From Diphasiastrum complanatum (taxonomy: Eukaryota; Streptophyta; Lycopodiopsida; Lycopodiales; Lycopodiaceae), in assembly GCA_029204225.1 (NCBI GenBank), contig CM055103.1, positions 19,110,925 through 19,174,924 on the forward strand: a stretch of 64,000 bases of DNA, given 5' to 3'. The translations under genes were made by a program, and so were the position numbers. Each line of letters begins with the position of its first letter. Position 1 is the stretch's first letter. The notes under the pieces were generated by a model. That model did no database searches and had not been told where the DNA came from. It saw only the letters and a program-made list of their open reading frames with translations. Of this stretch, positions 1 through 11,311 are shown one piece after another.

Positions 1-36
1 GGCTGACCCATCATGGCCGGCTGACCCATCATGGTC
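1..36. repeat. Two tandem 18-bp units at window edge
   Basis: The unit GGCTGACCCATCATGGCC is followed at once by a second copy that differs only near its end. The array may continue to the left of the window. I see no coding content in the next 600 bases beyond weak retroelement traces. Confidence 0.7.
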
Positions 37-689
37 GTACTGATGATAAAACTCTGAATCCCTGCTCAAAAAGTTTGCTTTGAGGTGAATGCCAGCCAAG
101 GATATCCACCCTGACCTTGTATCTTCCACACTGAAGGAAATAACCCGATGAATTCATATGATCAATCTGAAGATGGCCTTTGCCTGAATGGGAGGCACAA
201 CAAGCTAGGCCAAGACGATTGGATGCTGAACTAAAGATTCACCACAAGTCATGTGCGATAGAATAGATACCTAGAGACATGAAAATTCGGGGTCTCATAA
301 GTCCAATACATCATGACTCAATAATATACATAGGAGTAGGTGTAACTAAAGTGTAGAAATTGTGACACTTACTTTGTGGATCAGTTATATGTCATTTGAA
401 ACAAAGCTACTCATCTGGACAACAGAGGATTGGCTCTTCCCAAACCGACAAGTGGTAGTTGGTCTCTTGCAAAAGGTCACCATCTTGAGTTTTAGCATTT
501 GCAATGCTACCTTGACTTCCTTTAGGATGATCATAGAAATAGTTTTTTCTTAGTCTCTCGCACAAAGTGACCGACAATGGCCATGCAATACCTTGAATTC
601 TTGCACATCATCTTCACGGGTAATCAGGCGCATCTTGGTCATTTCATCATCAAGAAGGTGATCTCCTTTAGGGCTCCTAGCCATTGGAA

Positions 690-1320
690 AATCCTCATCT
701 GAGATCACAAGTTAGCAAAAAAATGATTTAAAAGTAAAGTATTGTAGTGAACCAAGATCTTTCATGTCAAACTCTAATGAGAAATCGTTCTTAATATTTT
801 GAATCAAAACATGATTAGAACTTGTGATGATAAGGTCATCAACATACAACAACAAATTGATCATCTCTTACCAGAACATAAAGTGTAGGCTCTGCACCAT
901 TCCTCTGAAAACCAAGCTCCTCAAAGTATGTATCAATCCTTCTGTACCATGCCTTGGGTGCTTGTCTGATTCCATATAAGACGATGTCCAAATGCACTCC
1001 TAACATTATTTGTTGAATATCCCAACCAAAATGAGCCACCAATGACAAAATTGTCCTCATAGTAGTCAACTTTGCAACTGGTGCAATAGGATATTTCGGT
1101 ATCTTTATGAAGTTCCATTTCATTTAACATCCTTGCTTATAAAAACCTTCTTTCCTGCAATGTCATAAAGCCTATGCCCCTTTTCTTCATCATCATATCC
1201 AAGCATCAAACATCAAACACTTGGTTGCCTTTGCGTCTAGCTTGCTTCTCGTGTCCTTAGGTATATGAGCATATGCAAATGACTTACATTAATTCCTACT
1301 TACATAAGCTTCTTTTTAGT
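690..1320 (-). pseudogene. Copia reverse transcriptase and integrase tail, decayed
   Basis: On the minus strand, fragments of a Ty1/copia polyprotein are readable in changing frames. An integrase-tail segment (GHRLYDI..KKVFISKDV) runs almost directly into RT (PVAKLTTMRTILSLVAHFGW, then YGIRQAPKAWY). The YVDDLIITS active-site region follows at about 800-840, and the segment DMKDLGSLQYF lies near 740. The linker and N-terminal RT region between integrase and RT are deleted. A second short deletion removes most of the block between the W-x-I-x-Q and YG-x-x-QAP motifs. Stops and frameshifts are frequent, so no protein is made. RNase H should lie at lower coordinates, but I could not recognise it in 1-690. 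The match to copia RT is clear, but the exact ends are estimates. Confidence 0.85.
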
Positions 1321-2290
1321 CCGATTCCCTACCACTTGAGTAGGACTTCTATTCAAAAGATAAATCATTGTTTGAACTACTTCATCCCAAAAAGAATTTA
1401 AAAAATTCTTACTATTGAGCAAACTCCTAGTTGTTTTCCCAATAGAATGGTTCTTTCTTTATGAGACTCCATTTTGTTGAGGCATTTCCGTACTTTCAAA
1501 TTGTCTCTTTATACCATTGAACTTGCAAAACATTTGAAATTTTGTAGAAAAGTTCTCTCCCCCTTCATCGAATCAAAGTATCTGTAGGAAAACAAGAATC
1601 AAGGCACCAAGATCTAGCTATCAATCAATCTCCACAAGACACAAGAGAGAAGAGGCTGGGCACCCTCCTCTAAGAGAGAGAGAGAGAGAAAACAGCAACA
1701 CAAGTAATGGAGAGCAATGCTTAGCCAAAACTGAAAAATGTGACACAATAAGCCAATATGTACTCTACCTACTTACTGAATGTAGGGCACCTCCAAAAGT
1801 CAAGAGAGGGCCCCTAAACCAAATTAAACTCTAAGGACCCACGAGTCAATACATGACCAAAATTGGGTCCATCACAAATTAAGACAAACTTAACATGGCC
1901 TAAATAACTAAATACCCATGGTTACACAAATCTCGACCTTTTGGGTCAAAGTAACCTATGGATTAACTTTAGCATAGTCATTTATTTCTTACAGTATCTT
2001 GATCTGTCTACCTGTTTCTTTTTCCACCTATGCCTTAAATCAAGTAAAGCTTTTAAATGCCTCACTCTTATTCTTGAGAAGATATACCCATGTTTCCCTA
2101 GAATAATCATCCACAAACAGAAAAAAATAACTTGCTCCCCCATGAGACTGTGTTTCATAAAATCACATGAATATGTATGAATAAGTTCTAAAAACTTTCT
2201 TGCTCTAGTCATACAAGACGAAAATTTCTGCTTGCGATGTTTTCCAAAGACACAACCTTCACAAATTTGAGATGTGAAAGAACTTGAGGT
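1321..2290 (-). pseudogene. Copia integrase core, interrupted by a solo LTR
   Basis: The minus strand carries a copia integrase in two pieces. The N-terminal piece (about 1994-2290) has the pre-integrase zinc region followed by a stretch matching the family pattern FLELIHTD..GPM and the hydrophobic VDDYSRK-like segment. The C-terminal piece (about 1321-1577) has a DEGGE-like segment, the PQQNGV motif and the LLNRSPT segment. The pieces are separated by a 411-bp insertion with a 5-bp duplication. Conceptual removal of the insertion brings the two halves together at the expected point just before the second catalytic aspartate. Both halves also carry their own frameshifts, so the gene was decaying apart from the insertion. 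Confidence 0.85.
1583..1993. mobile_element. Solo LTR, 411 bp, target duplication GTATC
   Basis: This stretch begins TGTAGG, ends CTTACA, and is flanked on both sides by GTATC (1578-1582 and 1994-1998). It splits a copia integrase at a single point. The size, the TG...CA ends and the 5-bp duplication are what an LTR left by recombination between two LTRs looks like. It contains a short (GA)n run near 1675-1690. No internal retroelement sequence, primer-binding site or polypurine tract adjoins it. Its orientation is not determined. Confidence 0.8.
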
Positions 2291-3130
2291 AACCCTATAA
2301 CCATATTAAATTTCTTCAAACCTTGTAAATATTAGAATTCAAATGCCCAAACCTCTCAAGCCATAACTTACTCGCAACATCAACTACTACTTCATTGTTC
2401 TTCTTCTTGACAAGACATCGTTCTTCATCAAACTGCACAATCATATGCACTTTGCAATAGCTGAAACTGGGAATAAGTTCTTCTTTATGCCAGGTACATA
2501 AAGAACATCCTTCATATCACCCACCTTTCTTGAAGGTAATTGACGTACCTTCCCAACACCCTTAATGTCATAAGTATAGTTGTCCCCCAACTTGACATTA
2601 GAGCCATCATCTAGTTGTTGAAAACTTGTAAAGACAACACCATGACAAAATTTTGATAGGCTAGAGGCAGACTATGAAGCATAATGGACACCAAAACTGA
2701 ATAAGGGACACTTTCTCCAACCGATACAAGTTGCCCTCTAAATCCTTCACTCACGTGAAGAAATTTGTAACTAATTCTCTTGTATCCGATATATTCAAAG
2801 TATGTACCTTGTTGGTTAAGAACAAAACCCTAGATTGATTTACATTTTTGTACAAATTCTTGAGAATATCCCAACCTTCCTTGGGTCCAGCAGCATCTCT
2901 AATATGAGGTATAATCATATCTTTAACTGATAAGTTACTGATATGATGAGCTTTTCTTCCCTACTTCAGATACTCTCTCCACTCCCTATCATTTGTTGGA
3001 GGTATCTCGATACCTATAACAATATCCCAATATTCTTGATCCATGAGAATATTTTGCATTTTGAATTTGTACCATCAAGCTTACTTGTCTCTGATAACAC
3101 CGCATCAGTCATACTTGCCATTGTATAACA
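2291..3130 (-). pseudogene. Copia gag, protease and pre-integrase remnant
   Basis: On the minus strand the gag start region is readable near 3100-2830. A KLDGTN-like segment opens it, then a segment ending in WDILKNLY, typical of copia gag (UBN2 family). Around 2640-2460 lies the protease/pre-integrase linker, with VKLGDNYTYDIKGVGKV and VLYVPGIKKNLF. Frame changes occur at several points and the zinc knuckle and protease active site are not recognisable. This segment joins the integrase and RT remnants to the left and the primer-binding site to the right, so all belong to one old element. Confidence 0.75.
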
Positions 3131-3940
3131 CTATAGATTCAATGATAGTTTTGTTCGTTTCACAAAATTTTGTCGTTCAAAACATTGTCGATTCTTCATA
3201 AATATTGTTGGTTCCACAAAATCTTTGTTGGTTCTTCAAAGTTTTTACGGTTCCGCAAAATTTGTTGGTTCTTCAAAGTTTTTACGGTTCCACAAAATTT
3301 GTCAATTCTCCAAAGCTGTCAATTCCACAAAATCTATCATTCAAAAAAATTTGTTATACCCTTCACTAGTTCTATCTTCGTAGATAGCTAACTTCCGAAC
3401 CTTCATCGATCCTTGTTGTCCACAACCTCCAAGTAGTTCCGTAGCATACTACTGAATTGCAACATACTTTTCAGCAAAATGTGATTTTCCTATTGCAGAT
3501 CTAATTCCTTAGCAGCAACAACGCACTACTCCAGCAGCAATCTTTCCAATCCAATTGTGTGGTGATCACTCTTCAACAGAATTCTGATTAGTAGCAAACA
3601 CTCACAAAAGATTTTCTGGTTGATAGCATTCAGTGATAGCTCTCCAATAGTGACAATTCCTGGCCAATGTTCCTTATTCCAGCAACAATAGCTCTTCTAC
3701 AAAGATTTGGCCAGTAGCAACCTGTCTTCAACAATGGTTTTGCAGTGATAACTGTACTCCAAATTTCAGTAATCTGGCAGCGAACAGTTGTACTCCAAAG
3801 AAATTAGGTTTTTGCCTTGCAAATCCAACAAACCTTATCCAATTGATAACCTAGCAAACCAGCGAGCAGTCTCAGCTCACATATTTCCAGCAATCAATTG
3901 ATTAATTGTCTAGCGATCTCCAATGATAGTAAACAAGCGT

Positions 3941-3953
3941 GGCTCTGATACCA
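3941..3953 (-). promoter_or_regulatory. Copia primer-binding site (initiator Met tRNA)
   Basis: The minus strand reads TGGTATCAGAGCC, the standard plant copia primer-binding site complementary to the 3' part of initiator methionine tRNA. It lies three bases inside a putative LTR end (TG at 3957 on the + strand). This fixes the orientation of the decayed element as minus. Confidence 0.85.
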
Positions 3954-3956
3954 TAA

Positions 3957-4100
3957 TGGAATTCTCATGAAAGAGTAACATGTTATAGGAAGATAGATCC
4001 TTGAATTGAATCACAAATATTGTCAAGTGCTTTGTGAATGAGTTGAGTATTGTCAATAGCTTACGAGCTATTAAAAAAAGGCATTCTAGGCATTGGGTTA
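3957..4100 (-). mobile_element. Partial 5' LTR of the minus-strand copia
   Basis: The sequence right of the primer-binding site starts with TGGAATTC on the + strand, as the end of a reversed LTR should. The outer end cannot be placed and no second copy is seen at the window's left edge, so only the inner part is called. Confidence 0.45.
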
Positions 4101-5660
4101 GACTCCAACTTTAAATTTGAAAGGTACATGGAGATCCTAAATTATGGACTATAGAGAGAGTCTTCTAAGTATTATGAGGACTCTCAAATTTCTAAGAAAA
4201 TATTCATGTACCGCAGAAAACCTGTCAAAGAACCATACACAATGCACATATTGAAATTATTGGTTGTACATGAACTTGCGACATTAGAAGGTAGCAAATC
4301 TCATATGTATTATGCTTGAAGGCTTAGACCCGCCGAATAACAAGACATTGGAGTTAATCGGTCCCCATTAAGACAAATTTGTGGAGAGTCTAAAGGATTA
4401 CTATGAAAATACCGTCTTTGTGGATAATAAACTTCAAATAGCACAAATAGTCATATTGCTTCCCGTTTAACACCCAACTATAGACCCATGCAAATTGTAC
4501 ATACATTAATCAACACATACAAGGACAATATACATACATGCCCATGCATACACATGCATAACCCTCGAGCACGTCATGTTTGAATTAAGGGTGGGACACC
4601 ATCATCACATAGTAATCAAGCTAGCAGGTAATTATGTTCCATCCGACATGCCACGATACTGACAAAAAGACAGCTGGCAAGACTTCATAAGATGCATGGT
4701 TGACATCAATACAGTCAGATGTAGTGTCCCATCATCCATCAAGAATCCTCTCAAATATCTCTCTCCACAACAAAAGAAAGAAATCGTTTTTCTTAGAGTT
4801 CAACCTGCACCATACATATGAAGCAAGCATACAATATGGAAATAGCCATCATAAACACTAATCTACATAATTGGATCGACACGCTCTACTTAGAACATAA
4901 GGATAGTAAAATGTAGAACACAATAACAAGTCAATTGTTCAATACAATCGGCAATCAAGACGTTCAATACAATCGATACCTTCAAGAAAGCTTCAATCCT
5001 TGAGAAGAGAGAACCTTTAGATCAAACCTTCAAAAGCATACAAATACCTACATGCAACGCTAGAGCTTCAAGCTTGGAGAGGAAGGATATACTCTTGCCT
5101 ATCTGCTACGAACACAATAAGAGAAAGCACACTCGTCACCTTTTACTTAACGAAGCATAAAGGTTACTATGTCTCCCTTGTCCACAACGCACTTAGATAT
5201 ACAGGCAACGATCATCGTTATGGGATAAAGCACATCAAGCCCCTAGCCCCAATGAATGTCAGCAATGATAGACAAAACGCATTTTGTTTGTTCTCATTGG
5301 TCCACATTTGCCCTAAAACGTATTTGATGGGCCGTTGAAAGGCAATTGAAGTGGGGTTGAAAGGCAGGCACGTTGATTTTAAAGAGAGACCACGTGCGAT
5401 GGATTGAGAGAGAGAAACTATTGGAAGGAGAATTTTAGAGAGAGAGAGAGAGAAAGAGAGAGACCCCAAACAATGGATCGAGATGGCGAAGGGAGGGGAG
5501 GAGAGGAGAGGGAGAGCGCGCCTGCGTTGATCGGAGTGTAGCTGCACATGGTCGTTTGCCTTTGAGCGGGATCTGAAGCTTCGGTTACACATTTTCTTGC
5601 TCATTCATCCTCGACAGTTTCGGTTGGTCGTTGTTTGGATCATGTCGGGTTTCCTATAGT
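4101..5660. other. AT-rich stretch without recognisable gene
   Basis: Short open frames only, with no conserved domain recognised on either strand. A short imperfect (GA)n run occurs near 5438-5462. The higher-GC part at about 5340-5600 has an open minus-strand frame that is Ser/Leu-rich because of the GA runs and is not convincing as a gene. Confidence 0.5.
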
Positions 5661-5663
5661 GAG

Positions 5664-5746
<83 letters not shown>
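5661..5746. repeat. (GA)n microsatellite, about 86 bp
   Basis: Almost pure GA dinucleotides with one GC interruption near the start. It lies at the 3' side of the minus-strand LINE, where it could be the seed or the tail of that insertion. Confidence 0.95.
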
Positions 5747-5749
<3 letters not shown>

Positions 5750-6130
5750 AGAATTATATTAATGTCTATCAAGTGCCCGTGGGCACATTCGACAAATAAA
5801 AAGTACAATAGCAAGGAGCATTGTCCACTTAGGACTTATTCCTATAAGCTAAACCAGATAGAAAAAAACAATAAGAAAACCAAAGCTTAACCTCCAGCTC
5901 TGTCGAGGGTACAATAGCAGTAGCTTATACACAGAGGGAAAGAGAAGATAACAAGCTAAATGGACACAAAAAAACTGTGTGATATGGTGAGAAGCAGGTG
6001 CTGGCCTTTGGTGAAGAGCCCTGGGTCTGGAGGAGCGAGGAGGACGTTGGAGCTTCGGACGTCGAACTGGAATGTCTATCTCATTGTCAAAAAGTCTATC
6101 TCATTGTCTATCTCAATGTCTATCTCTCTT

Positions 6131-6399
6131 CTAGAAAAAGTACATAATGTGTGACTGGCTATGATCCACATCAGAAGCATTCAATAAACGAGAAGATTTC
6201 ATAGTAAACATCTCTCGTAGAAGCAAACCAACACATCTCGCATCTGAGTAGGCAAGGAAAGAACCAAGTGTAAGTGGAGTATCTCTGTAAAAGCAATGGT
6301 ATTTGCATCTAATCTCATAGTAGGCTGGACATCTGAAAATGAACTGGAACTCATCCTCAAGCTCCTGTAAAGAGCAGCACTGACAAATCCGTAGTGGTC
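6131..6399 (-). pseudogene. LINE ORF2 C-terminal zinc-region fragment
   Basis: The minus strand encodes a segment with the pattern ELEDEFQFIFRCPAY followed by a Leu-rich tail. It matches the cysteine/histidine end of this LINE class (general form ELEDExHFLFxCPAY). It is the continuation of the frame that ends at the copia insertion point at 11704. A frame change relative to the upstream fragment lies close to the junction and is not caused by the copia, because removing the copia and one GAGGT copy restores contiguity but not the frame. The LINE was therefore already damaged before or independently of the insertion. Confidence 0.8.
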
Positions 6400-6404
6400 G
6401 AGGT

Positions 6405-6784
6405 TGTTGAAATAAATGCCTATTTTGCCCCTTAAGGCTTGTATACTTGTAACTTGTAAGTTGTGCATAAGACATGGGGGTAAAACATTTATGTACATAG
6501 TACACCCCACTTGTGCTAATTAGACAAGTAAATCAAGTAGGTTAAGGACCCATGTGGGTTCTAGAGCTAGAATTAGCAAGACACCACCTCTATACATAAC
6601 ATGCTATATGTAGCCCAAACTTTGGAGGGGTTTCCACGCCCTACTACACTTTGAATATTCATTCATGTTGTGTGAGCTCTCTCTCTTGCTTTTGTGTTCT
6701 ACTCCATAGCTGGTTTTTTGAAGCTTTCATAGTGTGCTTACTATGCTATTATGATACTCCATAGCTAGGCCTTGGAATTTGTCA
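6405..6784 (+). repeat. 5' LTR of the nested copia, 380 bp
   Basis: Starts TGTTGAAATAAATGCC and ends GGAATTTGTCA. It is the shorter of the pair, lacking a 3-bp TAG and about 10 bp next to a CT run that are present in the right LTR. It includes a cytosine/thymine-rich stretch near 6670-6690, common near plant LTR transcription starts. Confidence 0.95.
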
Positions 6785-6799
6785 TGGTATCAGAGCAGG
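6785..6799 (+). promoter_or_regulatory. Copia primer-binding site
   Basis: TGGTATCAGAGCAGG begins at the base after the LTR. Its first 12 bases are the initiator methionine tRNA complement used by most plant copia elements. Confidence 0.95.
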
Positions 6800-7206
6800 T
6801 TATGTTGCCTGTGGTGTGGTGAAAGCTTGGACCTGTTTTTTGATTAGATTCCTACCATTCCTAGAGAGCAGCTTACCTTTGAGGAGGGAGTACTTTTTGT
6901 AGGGGCATCTGATCTCTGTGCTATCTGCATGGTTGGAGTACTGTTGGCAAGGGGAGTACAGGGAGCCAAAAAGTTTCTAATTTGGGACAAAAAAATTTGA
7001 GTCTTTTTGGACAGCCAGGACTGTAGGAGGGCACTTTCTACAGTGGGGACTTCAGTGAAAGTTCTGAGTGGATCTTGGACAAGGGCTAGGACAGCCATAC
7101 AGGGGGATAGTTTCAAATCCACAAGCTAAGGGTTATTGAGCAAGTGGCTACATACCCTAGTTGGGTGAAAACCCCAGTTTGCCTTTTGTGTTATTTCTAT
7201 CCAACT

Positions 7207-8365
7207 ATGTCTAGTCTTGCAGAGAGCATGCTAAATGAAGCCAGCCGGCTTGATGGCACTAACTTTAGCATATGGAAATTCAAGATCAAGAATTCTTGAA
7301 GACAAAGAATGTTGGAAGCTTGAGACAGGTGAGGAGCCTGTTCCAACATCTGAACTTGAACTTAAGGACTATATCAAGAGAGGGGAAAAGGCACACAGAA
7401 TCATCAACATGTCAGTGAGGGATAATGTGATTCCTCTAATCAGGTCAGCCAAAGGGCCTATGGATGCATGGCACATTCTTTGTGCATTGTATGAGACAGC
7501 AAGTACAACTAGGTTTCTCTACTTGAAGAACAAGTTGTATACTCTCAGAATGGAGACAGGGGAGACAGTTACTGATCATCTTACTAAGATTCAGAATATT
7601 AGATATCAGCTTTCTGTACTTGGAGAGTCTATTGCTGACAAAGACTTGGTGCCAATAGTTCTGAATAGCTTGTCATATGCTTATCAGAACTTTGTGATGA
7701 TGATATCAGTGAGAGAGAAGATCCCTACCTATGAAGAAGTCTATGGTCTCTTGTTACAGAAGGAGATGAGGAGAGTTAATCTCTCCAAGAGGGAAGATTT
7801 CCAGGAGCATGCCTTTGCTTCTAAGAAGAAGCAAAATCCAACTAAGGATAAGAAGAAAGGTAAAGGCAAGAACAAAGGAGCACCACAAACACTTGAGCAA
7901 GGAATGGAGAACTTGCAGATGTCAGAAGCACAACCCTCCTCGAATACTTCTTCCACACCTCGAAGGAAGGGGAATTGCAATTACTGTGCTTTTGAGTGCA
8001 GGAAGAAGCTTGCAGACCAAAAGAAGGGCACAAAGAAGCAAGGGGGAAATGTTGTTGAGAGTGTTGTAAGAGAGGAGCAGAGTGACATAAGGCAAGCTGA
8101 GTTATTCTCTGTTGCATTGGCTTCACAAGCTACAACAGGTGGTTGGTACATTGACTCAGGTGCTTCAAAGCACATGACCCCTCATAGGGATTGGTTTGAT
8201 ACCTTTGTGGGGATTAGTGATAGACAAGAGGTGTGCCTAGGTGACAACTCAACACACAAGGTCAAGGGAAAGGGCACAGTACCTGTAAAGCTTCCATCAG
8301 GAGAAGTCAAAGTCATTAAGAATGTCTTATATGTACTAGGACTTGCTAAAAATCTTCTTCAGTAG
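7207..8365 (+). pseudogene. Copia gag and protease, frameshifted
   Basis: The best start is ATG at 7207, which opens MSSLAESMLNEASRLDGTN, the typical copia gag beginning. A one-base shift near 7290 moves the frame to one that stays open to 8363. The gag core (UBN2 type) covers roughly residues 40-190. The zinc knuckle near 7975-8005 is damaged: it reads CNYC...ECRKK with the histidine-containing middle missing, so nucleic-acid binding would be impaired. The protease signature WYIDSGASKHM is intact at about 8145. Another shift at about 8358-8363 ends the frame within the pre-integrase linker (a YVLGLAKNLL segment). Confidence 0.9.
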
Positions 8366-8385
8366 GAGCTATCACTCAACGAAAT

Positions 8386-9751
8386 ATGAAAGTAGAATTT
8401 GATGCTACTTCTTGTCTTGTGTTGGACTTGAGTGATAATATGAAGGTTGTGGCCAAAGGATTGCAGGAAGATAATCTATACAGGTTATACACTTCTATCC
8501 CTAGTCAGCATGCTTATACAACAAAAGGAAGTGATGTGGATAGGTTGTGGCATGAGAGGTATGGACATCTTGGCTACCAAAGCATGCAGGTGTTGAACCA
8601 GCATCATATGGTGGAGGGGCTTCCAGTTGTTAAGCCAAGCTCTTTAGTTTGCGAGGCTTGCGCTATGGGAAAACAGCAAAGACATAAGTTTCCCAAGGAA
8701 AGCACCACCAAGGCAACAGGCATACTTGACTTGATACATTCAGATTTGTGGGGGCCAACCCAAAACAAAATCTGCAGGGGGGGCATATTACTTTATGACC
8801 TTTATTGATGACTTCTCACGCAATATTTGGATTTATTTCTTGAAGTTAAAATCTGAAGCATTCAAGTACTTCCTGCATTTCAAAGCTTTGGTAGAAGAAC
8901 ATTCAGGAAAGAAGATAAAGATGCTCAGGTCAGACGGTGGTGGAGAGTTCATTAAGACAGAATTTGTGGAATTCTGCAAGGCCAATGGGATCAAAAGGCA
9001 GCTTACAGCTCCTCATACCCCTCAGCAAAACGGCGTAGCAGAGAGAAAGAACCGAACTATTGTGGAGTGTGCAAGGTGCATGCTCAAGGCAAAGGGGTTG
9101 CCCAACTCTTTTTGGGGCGAGGCAATGCACACAGCAGTGATTCTGTTGAATAGAAGTCCAACAAAAGCTGTAAAAGCCAAGACTCCAGAAGAGGCATTTA
9201 GCGGCATTAAGCCCAAGGTGGGCGCTTTGCGAGTGTTTGGTTGTACGGCCTATGCCCATATTCCCAAGGATAACAAGAAGAAGCTATATGCAAAATCAGC
9301 AAAGTGTATTTTCTTGATATATAGTGAAGAAAGCAAAGCTTACAGACTTTACGATCTTACTAGCAAGAAGAGGATCATAAGTCGAGATGTGATCTTTGAA
9401 GAAGATCAAACGCCTCCTATATAGGAACTTGAGATGGAGGATGGTACAAGTGAATTTGTGCCAATACTTGATGACCCACATCCATATATTGGGGAGCCTC
9501 AGGATGATCATATGAGTGATCAAGAGGAAGAATCCGAGGAGGCTAGGAAGCGGAAGGAAAGGGGCAAATCTGTTGAGTCCTATTCACCGTCTTCATCACC
9601 AACTGCAAGGAAGAAGTTTCCCAAGTGGTATTGGCAAACTGTGCAGGATGGTTTGATATTGGATGAGGGAGAGAGCAGCAATCCAGGGGCTAGGAGTCTC
9701 AAAGGCAAGCCCAGCAGCATGAACACCAGGAGACAAACTATGCACTTATGA
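8386..9751 (+). pseudogene. Copia integrase, one frameshift and one stop
   Basis: The pre-integrase HHCC zinc region is present (WHERYGHLG ... CEACAMGK). It is followed by the first catalytic aspartate in LIHSDLWGP, then the block around IDDFSR, the second aspartate in MLRSDGGGEF, and the glutamate region with PQQNGVAERKNR. The frame breaks at a seven-G run near 8776-8783, which separates the zinc region from the catalytic core. An in-frame TAG at 9422-9424 interrupts the linker between integrase and RT; the same frame continues to 9751 as an acidic, low-complexity linker. The conserved residues otherwise look intact, which fits a young insertion. Confidence 0.92.
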
Positions 9752-11311
9752 CTACTATTTTGGATTCACAAGATCCGCATACATTCGTTGAGGCAGCAGA
9801 TGAGAACATGCTATGCAAGAGGAGTACGACTCCATTCTCAAGAATGATAAATGGGATTTGGTGAAGTTACCAAAAGGGAAGCGTCCTATTGGCTGTAAGT
9901 GGGTCTACAGGACCAAATACAAATCGGATGGGAGCATCGAAAAGCATAAGGCAAGGCTAGTTGCTAAAGGCTATGCATAGAAGGAGGGCTTGGACTATGA
10001 TGAGACGTTTCCACCGGTAGCTAAGATGACGTCTATCAGGTTGGTTTTAGCATTGGCTGCATTTTTTGGTTGGGAGGTCCATCAAATGGACGTGAAGAGT
10101 GCTTTTCTTAATGGACAGTTGGCTGAAGAAGTCTACATGGAACAGCCACAAGGTTTTGAGGCTAAGGGCAAGGAAAGTATGGTATGCAGGCTTAAGAAGG
10201 CCTTATATGGTTTGAAGCAAGCACCCAGGGCACGGTATAGTCGTATTGACGACTATTTTGCCAAGGAGCAATTCATAGAGAGTCAGTCGGATTGCAACCT
10301 ATTCGTGAAGGAGGAAGATAGGAACATTGTTTTGATAGTTCTCTATGTGGATGACTTGGTCATCACAGGTAACAATGGGAAGCTTATTGAAAAGGTGAAG
10401 GCTCATTTATCAAATGAGTTCGAGATGAAGGATTTGGGCTTAATCCACTATTGTCTTGGCTTGGAGGTTTGGAAAAAGGAAAACTGTGTGTTTATTTCCC
10501 AAGCTAACTATGCATGTGAAGTCTTGAACAGGTTCAACATGCAGGATTGCAAACCCGTTTCCACGCCCATTGATATCAGCAGTAAGCCATCCAGAGATGA
10601 TGGCACTCCTTTTGTGGACGAGACTCTTTATAGGCAGCTTGTGGGTAGCCTGATTTATCTCACCACTACGAGACCAGACATTTCCTATGCGGTTGGTGTA
10701 GCAAGCCAGTTCATGAGTTCTCCAACTGAAGCACATTGGAAAGCAGCCAAGAGGGTTTTGAGGCATGTCAAAGGGACAACCTGCTATGGGATTGAGTACA
10801 CAGATGACGGAAAGCTTCAGCTTGGAGGCTTTACCGATTCGGATTGGGCAGGTGATAGGGATGATCAAAAGTCGACCACAGGTTACACTTTCAACCTTGG
10901 TTCACGGGCCATTTCTTGGTGTAGCAAGAAACAGCCCACAGTTACCTTATCATTGACAGAGGCTGAGTACAGGGCAGCGACAAAAGCTACCTGCGAGGCA
11001 ATATGGCTCAGGAGACTTCTTGGGGAGGGGCAGATTCCACAGGATGGTCCTACTATTCTTCAGTGTGACAGCCAGAGTTGCATCCAGCTTGCCAAAACCC
11101 TGTGTACCATGCTCGTACGAAGCATATTGAGGTGGATCAACACTTCTTACGAGAGAAGATACAAAGAGGAGAAATTCAGCTCGAGTACTGTGATACCAAC
11201 AAACAAGCAGCAGATATCTTTACTAAGGCACTTAGTAGAGAAAAATTTGAAAAGTTTCGTAGCATGCTAGGTGTTGGTATGAAACAAATAGCCATTGAGA
11301 GGGGGTGTTGA
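9752..11311 (+). pseudogene. Copia reverse transcriptase and RNase H
   Basis: RT begins around 9860 with KLPKGKRPIGCKWVY. It shows the QMDVKSAFLNG segment, LYGLKQAPRARY and the catalytic VLYVDDLVITG. RNase H follows with FTDSDWAGDRDDQKS and SLTEAEYRAA, and it ends with the RTKHIEVDQHFLREK and ADIFTKAL segments. A TAG at about 9978-9980 replaces a glutamine usual at that point. Frame changes occur near 9745, near 9840 and near 11100, the last inside RNase H. The product would be truncated on both sides of the RT core. Confidence 0.92.
11297..11305 (+). promoter_or_regulatory. Copia polypurine tract
   Basis: GAGAGGGGG lies immediately before the right LTR and is the usual plus-strand priming site. 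Confidence 0.9.

Noticed and set aside
5605-5814. Minus-strand open frame with a long Ser/Leu repeat
   Set aside because: Entirely a product of the (GA)n tract; the flanks show no coding signal.
7741-8175. Minus-strand frames over copia gag
   Set aside because: Antisense of an identified gag-protease region.
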